DNA of 64,000 nucleotides from Ancylostoma caninum (taxonomy: Eukaryota > Nematoda > Chromadorea > Rhabditida > Ancylostomatidae), in NCBI GenBank assembly GCA_037903475.1, contig JBAJFG010000562.1:1550001-1614000 (forward strand). Reading direction: 5' to 3'. Made by a program: the position numbers and the translations under genes. The notes under the pieces were generated by a model, which ran no database searches, was not told the origin of the DNA, and saw only the letters and a list, made by a program, of their open reading frames with translations. Positions 38,901 through 50,900 of this stretch are shown here, piece after piece; the stretch's first letter is position 1, and each line of letters opens with the position of its first letter.

Positions 38901-41900
38901 GATTAATTTCCAGTCCTTTATCGATTTTTTCCAGGGAGTTGAAGCAATATTTCAACATAATCATGTTCATTTAAGCGAACTGCTATTGCATGTAGCTCTA
39001 TTATATATAATAACATAAAAATATATTACATGCGATATAATCATACACTATAATATAATAAAGTATCTAAGTGTAATATTTGTGATATAAAATTATCGTA
39101 GTACATACAGTATATCACTATACACAATATACTGCTATATGTGGTATACTGCTGCACATAATACTGCATAAAATACTATTATATATAATATACTAGGACC
39201 ACAATAATGCTTCCCTTTTCTCTTCTATCACCTACAGAGAGTTACTAAGCTGATCTGCCACATTGGTGATGAAGTGGTCGTCGGGGTGGTAACGCGGATA
39301 CATGGATATGGATATTTGTTTCCAGTCGATCCAGGGCGGGGATGCATCGTTGATATCACCCGTTGGTGAGTATTTTAACCTACGCAAATTCACCCTTCAT
39401 CTGACACCCATCGACATGTTTATTCATAAGTTACGTCTTCAATAAACAGTAAACAACTGCTATCTGTGTAATTATGACCTTATTCTTTTCTTGGTTTCGT
39501 TCTCCATGCGGCTAGGTGTAGAACAGAATTAATGTGTTGTTAATCTACTATTTTCTCTGTTCTTTTGCTGACGGTTTTCATGGCTACCCGAATTGGGCAC
39601 GCATCGGATATGTTGCTTCGTGTGGACGTCCTGAGCCGTACACGCACAGCTCGCATAGCTCAGTGGGTTGCGCGAAAGATCTCTGTTGTGGCGGTCAGGG
39701 GATCGAATCCTGCTCTGTGCCCCCGTTTTGCAAATACATATAGTATGCTGCCTACGGCTGCTGCAGTTATCTAACAAACACCAACATAAAAAGTAGCCCG
39801 GATGGCTCAGTGGTTTGAGTGGCAGATTGCAATCTGTCCCTATCGCTGGTTCCACTCCGTTGGAGATCCAGAGTTAAGTATCGCAGTGTTTGGGGTTCAC
39901 TGCTTGGAACGTCCCCCGTGATCTCCTTCGGGTAGTCCAGGAAGGCATCCGGCAACGTTTTGCACAGTTCTGGGATAAATCACGGTAACTTGTAGGGTAA
40001 ATTGTGCCCATTCACCGAAAATCCAAGAAGCTGAAGAGTGTGGGTAGGCTAAGGTCAGGCTCCACTCATGGCTGAGGATTACTTCTTTAGATGAGGAAAC
40101 CAGGAACTCAAATCTGATGCTGATGTGGCCTTAGAGAAAAAAAATAGGAAAAAAATCGCCTAGTTCTTCAGTGTGATTACGATTATAATATGAAAATATA
40201 CTATATATTACATAATAATATACTATATATGATATAATAATATCCTACTTCATGTAATATACTACTGTGCATAATATACTGCTACATATAACATACTACT
40301 GTATATAATAATGAATAAAATACCGTTACATATCGATTCTCAGCGTTTTTTTCCGCGGAACCAAAACATAATTTTGCCACCTGGCCTCTTTCGCATACGA
40401 TCTCCACTCCTCCCTTGCCTCACTAAGCCAAAATAGTTAAGCGATTGAAGCCCTTCAGGCCCCTCTTGAGTAATCGGACCCCCCCCCCCCGAGCCCTTGC
40501 TTGTTTGAACTTTGATCATTTTCACGGTAGTGTTTACTCAAGCCCGCATCACTCATTTCACGGATATCCGGCGTCAAATAAAAAATTCGCAATGTTTGCC
40601 GTTTTTCAATGCTGCGCGTTATCACTCACGGGTCCTATCATTTCGCCGAAAGAGTTTGCGGGTTATCGATTGATCAGGGCAGATCAAAATTGCGTCATTT
40701 GATTCACTGAACCGGGGAGGTCGTGCAATTTTTTCCAAATTGTGTAGAAAATTCCATAGAATGAGGGTTAAAAGGCGTTTTCTTCCACGTATAACTGAAG
40801 GTGAGCGCATTTTAGCACCTGTAGTACTTTCGTAGGAAACTCGTCCATGTTGTTGTTTTAGGAAAACTCGTCCGACATCATCTATGCACATAGATGCTCG
40901 AGCTTTTAATAACACTGTTAATTATTCACTAAAAATTTCCTATTCTTCTAATCTCTCCTTCCAATTTTTGCTCTCTCCGTATGAGAACCTAGGAAATTTT
41001 TAACATTTTCTGCAATCTAATGTCTGTTCTTTTGACTTTGTAACAGTTTGCCCTTTTATCCACTGAAAATGGCCTTGTGACAGTTTACACAATCTTTTAT
41101 CTGTATGCTCCACAATGTAGCAAACACACATCTATGTACATATATTTATTCTTTGCACATTACTGGAAGGTTCTCTACATACATAGGAATGCATAAAGCA
41201 TCACAGAGTGGGCGGAGCATATCCACTCTTTTAGTGGTGGTGATGCTCATCATGGTGCTCATGGTGATGGTGATGGAACGGATGTGTCATTTTGTGCATA
41301 ATTCCGTGATGATGATGGTGCTCTTCATGATGTGGCTCATGATGTTGTTCATGGACAACTACCTAAAATGGGCGGAGCTTATCCCAGCGTAATCCGGAAA
41401 TTGGGATCGTTCTGGCGAGAAAAAAAGGACATACGGGTGGAGGCTGATGTACCATCGGTGGTGGTGGCGGATGTTGTGGATACTGTTGTCCGTAGGGACT
41501 GTAACCTGGATATCCTTGTCCGGGGTACTGTAACAAAGAATGATAGGTCAAAATATCGATCAATAGTCGCTCTGAAAAGTGACTTACGTTGGGATAAGAC
41601 ATGTTGGGCGGTGATAAGCAGAAGTGTGCTACGCTGGACACGGCAGACGGACTATTTATCACGAAAAAATGTGTCGTCGATGTGTGGGCGTGGCGCCGTA
41701 GGCAAACAGATTTCGGCGCTTACGCAATATTGCAGAATGAGTCATCATTTTGCAAATGCTGACTAATACGGTATACTTGAAACTATATGTAGTACACGTA
41801 AAATAGCACATATAAATAGCAATGTATAACATATATCATATGTAGTAAATGTAATATTATAGTATAAAATGTAATAATGTAATATGGTAATAACACAAAA

Positions 41901-44900
41901 GTGTATAATAATGCAATATTATACGATTATATATATTTCTTTTTCAACACAGGTTTTTTAAAGGATTTACCAATTAGAACGCTCCTCAGTTTTTCCATCC
42001 AACCGCTACTTTTATTAATGTTCTGGAATGGGTCGCATCCTTACCACTGTCCTCATCATGTCCCGAAACAGAAGACAACCTTCTCATCAACAACTTCTCT
42101 TAAAGGGACCATCCCCGTTCGGCTGGAATTTCCACTTAAAAGAATTCCCCAGCGCTGCTGAGCACAATAGTGTACGTCATTCCATGCAAAACTGGCGTGA
42201 AACCCCATTTGTGAGCCCCGATTCTTGGGGAGATTGTAGGCGGAGCGTGGGCGGGGCCGAGAAAGAAGGACGAGATTGCTGAGTCATGCACTCTCGGGAG
42301 CGCACCTTCTGGTGAAATCCGTGCTCTATGTGAGAACTCGTCTTCATCCACTTTATAAGAAGATAGGAAAAGGGCTCCATGTGTGACTAGTAAGGGAGGA
42401 CATGGTGTGAAGACCCAGCAGTCCCATCTCGGCTCCGCTCACAAGCTCCACAAAACCTATAGCTTGAAAATGGTTACGTCGAGTCTGGAAAGTCGAAGGA
42501 AGGCGATGACGTCGAAACGTTAGCAGAGATAGAGAACTGTGACAGTCTTTGTTCTGGAGGGCACCACTCTCCGAATGTAGTTTTGATGGCTCTTAACATA
42601 TGACATGGACATATTTTATTATAAGCGCTCTCTGAAACGTTCTACTAAAACGACGGGTGGTACTGCACACTAAATGGTCCTAGGCTACCTGCCGTGCCTA
42701 CCCTTACTTTCCTTTCCTCAGCACATGATATGTGTATATTTTTATTATAAGCACTCTTTTATTATAAGCACTTCATTATAAGCAGCACAGTTACCAATTT
42801 CCTTACTCCTTGCATTGCTCTCCTGGTACTTTACTTACGGAGGATGCTCGGTGATGTTAGGTCCTTGTCTGTAAGGATGCGGGGCAGACTGGAGAGGGTA
42901 CAGGAGCGTGAGGTCATGATGAGGGATGATTTAGTCGTCGGATCCTGATGTGTCAATGAAAGCACGACTTATATTGTTTTCGATTCCCTCCGTACAGGGT
43001 GGAGTCGTGGGATCAGATATGAGATATCACGAACTTTGGTTCATTATATGTGAATTACTTAGGATCATTTTAATTTTATTTTCGTGCACTATCCTTATAC
43101 GAAAACTAATCAGTGTAATAAGTTTCTTCCTGCACTCAGTAACGTAGAAGACACTTCTTGAATGTGTAAATTGTTAAATTTAACATATTTTTGTATAAAA
43201 TTGGATTTATAGTTATATAAATTGTGAGAATAGAACATACTGTAGAAAACCTAGCAACTTTATTTAGATGCCAAAGCATTAACATTTACGTAAAACAGAT
43301 AGTCTTGTATAGATAATTATATAGATATAATCTACTACATGTCTATATTAAAATTGTGAATTAAAGTGAATTATTAAAATTAAAACTATATGTGACCAGT
43401 TAATATTGTTTAAAATAAATGAATGAGGTGTAAATGCCAATCATATCATGATTTCTGGTTCATGACAATCTTGGTTTACTGCTCAAGTTATTCGAGACAA
43501 CCATATTCACTATGCCGAGATTCAAAGAAGGTTGAACGTTCACACAGTCAATTCGGTGTTCCATTTCCTTGCTGATAGTCTAATATTCTGTCCTCTAGAG
43601 CGCTACAGTAGGTCCCACGGTTCGATAGATCTTTTACCAAAATGAAGAATGAAAATATTATATACTACATATTATACATATTATATGTATAATTCTAGAA
43701 GTGATCAGCAGTGTAGCGAAGAGCACAGTTCTGGAATTTGCATAAAATGAAAACGTAGTTACAGTGATACGCAGTTTCGATCAGAGATGTGCGTAACAAA
43801 AATTTCAATTTTCGTAAATCATGAAAAAATCGCCAAAATGGCCGTAGATCATAGTTCGTGAATCGTAAATCGTAACTACGCACATCCCCGGCTCCGATAC
43901 ATCGCGCCTTGACTTGCCGCTTTGTACAGGAACTTTGGAAAAGTCGAGCGCAATTGGGTAGATCACATTCATAAGTTTTTACTGTACAAAACTGTTAACC
44001 ACTGATGAACTTTGGATGATTTTAGTATAGTGAGTATGTTAGTATACTGCCACTGTAAAAAGGTGTAGATGATATCAGCCTGGTCGTCGGGACTAGAGGT
44101 GAGTCGTCGCTCACCCCACAGCTGTGAGCGCCTGTACCCTGTCTGTGGGTGACGTCTTTCCCATTATGTATGGGAGTCGGGGCACTAGTCACGCATTCTT
44201 GGATCACTTCCTCAGCTACGGGTCCGTTCATAGTCAATAAACCCGTTTCTCTGCATTTTCTTTGCTACATTATCCCCGAAACATATGTATGTATGACTCT
44301 GATGGGTGATGCTGGAATGGGGTCTTCCAGAAACCATTGCGGAACTTTGCTCTCGAAACTCCAACTATCAATTCTCGCTAATAAAAAAATCCAGGAAAAT
44401 TTCCGTGTTCCGAGAAAAAATAGAACTCTCTGCCTATTTCTCTATGAGCCAATATGTCCATGTACATATTTATTACCTCGTATATGAAGCATTTATATAC
44501 ACACAGAAGAATGTATACTGGCACAATGACGCCAAGTGGGCGGAGTCTACCCAACCTAGCATTCATGGTGGTGATGACCATGGTGATGATGATCGTGGTG
44601 ATGGTGATCATAATGATGTTCATAGTGATGATCGTGATGTCCATGATGATGGTCGTGATGACCGTGGTGGTGACTTTCGTGCACAACTACCTAAAGTGGG
44701 CGGGGTTTACGTTGCACTTTCTGGAAATACACCCAAGAACAATGTTAAGAAAGTGAGTATGCTTACCGGTGGTTGATAAACATGTGCCGGTTGTCCATAT
44801 GGTACAGGAGCGTGATGAGGATACTGTTGTCCATAGGGTGAATAGCCTGGGCCTCCACCTGGGTACTGTAAAAGCGGACAATGGAGTTCAAAAATCAAAA

Positions 44901-47900
44901 ATCACGTAAGCACATGTTAACACGGCCTACCTGGTTTGGATAATATGACATTGTTAGGTTTGATAGCGGAGAGGCGCTGTGAATAGGCTCCGACGGGGCC
45001 TATTTATCGGCGGTTTGTTTTCTTAGGGGGCGTGACTTTGGCTAGATAAGCGACAAAACGCCTATCTGCCGCTGAATCAGCGTTTTTCGCTGATTCCGGT
45101 TACTAACAGGTCCGAAGTCAGGGAAGGAGGGGGGGGGGGGACAGATTTTACAAAAAGTTATAGTTGGCAAAAAATTCCGTGTTCTTATCGTAAATTTCTT
45201 GTTCTTTTTACTATTTTCAAAAAATTAATTTTTAAATTAATCCTTTAAACAATTTCAAAAGGTCATTTTCTCTAAAATTCCGATTGCACATGCTTTTTTC
45301 CCTTGGCAGCACTTTGTCTTTAGCGAGTTCAGACTTGTCGTCCAAACTGCAGAGCGCAGAGAAGCAGAGACGTGAAAGAAGCAGGGGAGCTCCTCGTAAC
45401 ACTCTTCAAACAGACCGTGAAACAGGAATTTTTCTAAAGAAAAAATAATTTTTCAAATGAGGAGGGATTAAAGAAGTGGATGATCTGGCTAGGTTTCATA
45501 CACGCGCTTAAACGATGCATGGCTTCTTCCCTACCAAAGTCTTAAAATGACGTCATCGCATGGTCTGAAGTAATCAATTTTTTTTAACGTTTTTTCTATC
45601 TTTTATGACATCAATTTTTTTCCGCATTGTTACATCATTTCTTAACATTGATGGCAAACTTCGACCTAACAAATCATGATGATCAATATGTCTTAGCTCC
45701 CATTGGTCGGCCAGATTACCGATCGATTATCGATTTTCTGCACTTACTTACGACCTTTTTTGCCACAATTTTTAAAATAGTGTCAGCCTTATTTCAACAG
45801 TACTATAATTACACGCTCCACAGAACGAATGTTTCAATCCGAGGAACAAATACTTTTTTTGTTGTGAACATCGAAGACCTATTATGTATGCGAGAACTGG
45901 TCCCCGTTCCATGTACCTTCATGCTGTTGTCATTGCTTTGCTGGGTTACTAACATGTACAATTACTTTTTTCTAGACAAAATAAGGATAACACCGCATAT
46001 TTTGAGAAGATAACTGGAGGGACTGACACTTAGAACAACCCTGCTGGGGACCAGTTCTCGCCGGGTGTTTTTGGTAGATGATGAGTCAAAACGGCTATTT
46101 ACTATGGGATTTGTAAACTGTAATTGCTGCGATTGCTCTAGTAACCATAATTTCCGGCATTGTTAATGCAGCCGTCTGAAATACGTTGAGAAGCGGGGGT
46201 AGTTTTTTTTTCAGGTACTGCTTATTTTGTAGTGGGCGTGGCTTGCCAGCAATTCAATTGCAGAAACTAGTTAAGGAAATTGAACATGTTCAAAAAGCTA
46301 TGTATGTACATATTTATTCCTTTTCCACATATATACATACACGTCATTGACACAGAGCTGTAAGACAAAGTGGGCGGAGTCTATCCTGCTTAGCAGTGGT
46401 GGTGATGGTGGCCGTGATGGTGATGGTGTCCATGGAAAATGTCATGAAGGAATCCATGATGATGATGGTGGTAGTCATGATGGTGATGGTGTCCGTCGTG
46501 AATAGCTACCTAAAATGGGCGTGGCTTATATTCACAATCATAAACACGCTCTAATACAAATTTAAAGGACGGCAATACGGTATGACAACGTACCGGTGGT
46601 TGGTAAACAACTGGTGGCGGCATTGGTTGAACATATGGTGGTGGTGGATATGGTTGTCCATAAGGTGCTGGATAGCCGGTAGGGTACTGTAAGAGTATGG
46701 TGAATCAAGCAGTCGATCGATTATTGATCGGTTGCCACACGGGACCTTACCTGATTGGGATAGTAAGACATGTTAGCGGTTAAGGAGCTGATAGCAGTAG
46801 AATGCTGTGATAGATGTGAAGCAGCGGCTATTTATCACAGACGGGGGGGGGGGCCCCCCCGTGACATTGTGCAAATAGACGTCATCACCGACGCGCTTTC
46901 ACGGAATGAGTCATGTTTTTGTCAAAAGGGTTACCACGGGGATGTGATAAAAAGTACACCGTGTGAAACAACTGCAAAACGAGCTGCCAAGTTACCCTCA
47001 CCAAAAAAGGAGTTATTGGGAGGGTTCATTTACCCAACCGATATTCCATGGTGCTGGCGACATTCAATTTACGATACTCCAAATGTCAAAGATGACATCA
47101 GCACATCTCATGACATTCAGGACAGTGAATCTACTCTTCCGCTGTTTCCTTCTTCCTCCGAACAATTTCGAGAACTGCTCATGTGGAATGAATAAAAAGT
47201 TCTCGCACATTTTGTAGGGCTACAAAAACCGAGGTCACCTCCAGACGCCTGGCAAAGGCGGAGCAGTGAAAAATCAGGTTATGAGCATTTCAGTGCTGTT
47301 TTTTGATTCTGGGAGGAAAATGTCTCAAACTGCTCAGAATCAAAGGCGAGGCAATACGAAAACGACTAAGACATTTTCGAAGAATTTGGTATTCTCTTCT
47401 CGAGGTTTACTCACAGGGATGAATGAATGGAGGGTCTAGGTACTGCTAGAGAAGTGCTCGTTAGGATATACAAAGAACTTAGTAAGCTTTTCCGCAATAG
47501 CCTAAATTGAGTAATGATGTCATCCATACCATTTCTAACTGCTGGATGCAGAAGCGGCTAGAAAAGGCGAAGGGCGTGGGAAAAATGACAACTCGACCAT
47601 TTCGTGGACCCGACCGTATGTAATAATAAAATATCAAATGACTGATAATAAATATTCTAAAAAATAATAACGAAAACAAACATTAAAAATAAGCCTATAC
47701 AACATTATTTATAAAAGTAGACCTACACAACGTTCTCATCTATTTCATGAAGTGGTTATAAAACCCATCCTCGGGGGAGGGGGTGGTGAGGTAGCCCCCC
47801 CCCCTGCGTCCGCCATTGCCACTTTGCGTTTTTCTTCATCTTTGGAAGCATTGTCTAGGAAGGTGTTGGTGTATCTCCAACGTAACAGTTTCTGGAAATG

Positions 47901-50900
47901 CATTTCTCTTTCTTCCTGAAATGTTTCTGAAATAAAAAAGTTGAGAGTTATAATGCCAAGATTCAAAGACAGTCGAACATGGAACATAATGAAGGTTTCT
48001 GGGAACCCCAGGAGAGCTATTGGAAGAATTTGCGACTGCCTCACTGCAGTAGCGAGGTGGCCGAGTGGGGAGCAAAGCGGTCTCTTAGGGAGTTGCTCGA
48101 GGGTTTGGACCTCGTCGGGGCTCTCTATTTCAGAAGTATACATTTTAGGATTTCACCCTTGTCTGGAGTAATCCTGAACATTGGAACACATCAAGGATAA
48201 GACTGGTTCGTAGTGCATGCGGTCTCTATACTCTATATCTGATGGGGTCAAAAGAGTAAAATGCAAATTTGCAAAAGAAAAGGTACTGCTTGGATCCAAA
48301 CCTTCAATCATTTAACCTCTCTTTTTCATGACAAACGAACGACAATTTCACGACAGTTTATACTGGATGCGTGCGACTGACGCGCGTGCGTCTGTCTATA
48401 TGATGAAAAATAGGGCTCAGTCGCATCGCAGTCGCAGCTCAGACGCATGCGTTTACGGCCTCGCGTTCTTTTCATTGAGGATGTACATGCCGTGTTGACC
48501 GGTCTTCATGGAAAATTCCTTGCAAATGGATGCGTGCGACTCATCCGCGACTGACGCACGCAGCTAGCATAAATTACCCTATAAGATGCTACACCTGTAA
48601 GACCATTCAACTAATTCAGTCCCACCTCGTAGTGCATGAACTGGTATGGCAGCGCAATAGGAAATTTTCAACGCACTCTCCTGAGCTTCCCAGGAACACT
48701 GGGCAAAATTGATATGCATACTTCAGCATCATGTTAGACGATGCTCCCGACCACAGGTACCTCATTCTTTTCTCCGAGGTTAACCTCATGCCCGTCCTTT
48801 GTTAGATCTACAGCGACAAGGACAACAATCAACGATCGGGTAATCTAATGTAATACATTATCTAGCACAAAGGTTTTTCTTGTTCCGCTTCTGTCCTTAT
48901 CGACATGGATAGCGGGTTGTGTGACCACAAAGACAGAACTACACATCACCATGACATTTTGATCATGGGTACTGATAACACTCGTGATTTATGGTAGCGG
49001 CGACTAAGAAAAGCCTCCGGCGCTAGAAACGTGGGTGTGATGACGCAGCGCTGTGACTATTTCGATCAAACACGCGCGAACGTCACGACTGTCTCATGTG
49101 CGCACATCACGAGGGAGCATCCTGATATTGCGACCACCTTGGGCCGAGATTCATCATTTGAACTTGGTAACCCTACACCCAGGATTAGGTCAACCATAGG
49201 TAAACTCACATATTGTCAGCTGTAGCACACACCTCGTTTTACTTAAGGAGCACCTTGCACGCTTGTTACTGAATAACAGGCAAAAGGAAAGGGCTCTAAA
49301 ATGTTTACCCAAGGTAAACCCAATGGGTATACCATCCCTGCGATTTTTCTTGTGCTCGGTTGTGTCAGAAATGAAGAATAACTATCATTTGCTGCTTTGT
49401 CTACTCCCATAGGCTAAATTCATCCTCATACAAAAAAAGAAAAAGAAAGCTCAGTGAAATTTTGAAAAGAAATGTGAGGATGCGCAGACAGTCAGAGTGC
49501 CGAGACACAGATTTTGCGGCAACTACGAGTGTGTCCAGCTCTTTGAAGTCTCTTCTTTATGAGCCTATCGTTACGCATCCTTAGGTTTATAATGTCTAAC
49601 CTAGCATTCTTTTGAATTTTGCCTAAATAAAGCGTTATGCGGCAAATGGGCGGTGCTAACACTCTACGATTGGCTCATTTCTCCAAATTTTAATCCATGA
49701 CTTTTTCAAAGACTCAATTTTTTGCAATTTATTGTCGAATTTCAGAGAGATCTGTTATTTTTGATTTGATACCCTCTTGTTGGTGAGGGTATAGAGTGGG
49801 CGTGGCTTATCCACATATGCTTTCCTATCACCGATGAAATTAATTTTTTAAAACTTTTCAGCGCTTTTTCTCACCATGCACAGAATTTACAAATTATTAT
49901 ATGTATAATTTCATTACTCGGTGCTGAATAACCACATAAAAACACATTTTTACATATATAAAAGTGGGCGGAGCCTATCCATTCTAGTGATGTTGGCCAT
50001 GACTGTCATTTTGGTGGCTTTGCTGTTAATCAGGTTGACGGCTATGACGTTGTGATTCACGTTGACTCTGTTGGACGTCGTAGTGAGGTTCAGGGAGAAT
50101 CTCCACCTAAAATGGGCGGAACTCATCCGAGATATGGTAAAATCAGCTTCAGGACCAATTGTAAGCATAATTGTACTGTATAAACTTACTTTTTGCGGGT
50201 AAATAGCCATTGGTGGAGGCTCTACGAACGGTGGAGGATGGTTTGGCATTCGACGACCAAATGGAGAATATCCTGGATACTGTAAAAAAGCATCACCTAT
50301 CGATTATTAGGTATTGATTGATCTCGACGTGTTGAAACGAGACGCTCACCTGATAGCCACGAGAAGACATGTTTTCCGCAACCAGCTGATAGTGGAGCAG
50401 TGGTATGGCAAAGGTGGTTAGGAGGCTATTTATTGGGGTGATATTGACATTTTTGGGGTGGAACAGGTGTCCTACGGGGTGTTTTTAGGAGAGAATGCCG
50501 TCACCATGTCTCATGCATGATATTGACTCATTGTTGTCATGAAGATGACTAAGTTAATGGTTTTATTAAAGAAATTTCGCTAGCAGGGAGAAAATCCTAT
50601 TTCTCCTCACTTCCAAAACCTTTGTCTTTTTCGGAGAGCACAGAGAAGCAGAGTCAGCATCAGTCACAAGTACAATTTTGTAACCCAGAGAAGCAGAATT
50701 ATCACAATGGTACGATAAGATCCAGAATTCAATACTATTTCAAGCTCTAGAGACCAGCTCCAAACTTTTTCTATTTGAAAGAGATCGATATATCGATTTC
50801 CAGATTGTATCTAGCCTCGACAAAGATGACCGCCTCACGAATGTCGTGCACGAGCAACTGCTACGTCGTCTTGTTGGTTGGGTGGAAGTATCGTTTTCTA

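Noticed and set aside
39643..39716. Functional tRNA gene
   Set aside because: A and B boxes are present but the acceptor halves do not pair, so it is read as a tRNA-derived repeat.
41221..41390. Plus-strand GATGATGGTG runs as a trinucleotide expansion
   Set aside because: They are the antisense of mixed CAC/CAT histidine codons interrupted by Glu/Gly/Met codons, conserved in position among paralogues.
41332..41766. 144-codon plus-strand frame
   Set aside because: Antisense shadow of His-rich gene A; the minus strand explains the sequence better, with splice sites and paralogues.
45627..46013. 128-codon plus-strand frame in mks-6 intron 25
   Set aside because: No recognisable domain, splice partner or promoter; AT-rich DNA gives such frames by chance.
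46077..46105. TGAGTCA next to CTATTTA as a sixth small-gene promoter
   Set aside because: The order and spacing of the two motifs differ from the other five and no coding relic lies beside them.
46770..47195. 141-codon plus-strand frame
   Set aside because: It overlaps the promoter and first codon of His-rich gene C on the other strand and reads through a G/C homopolymer; no protein-like features.
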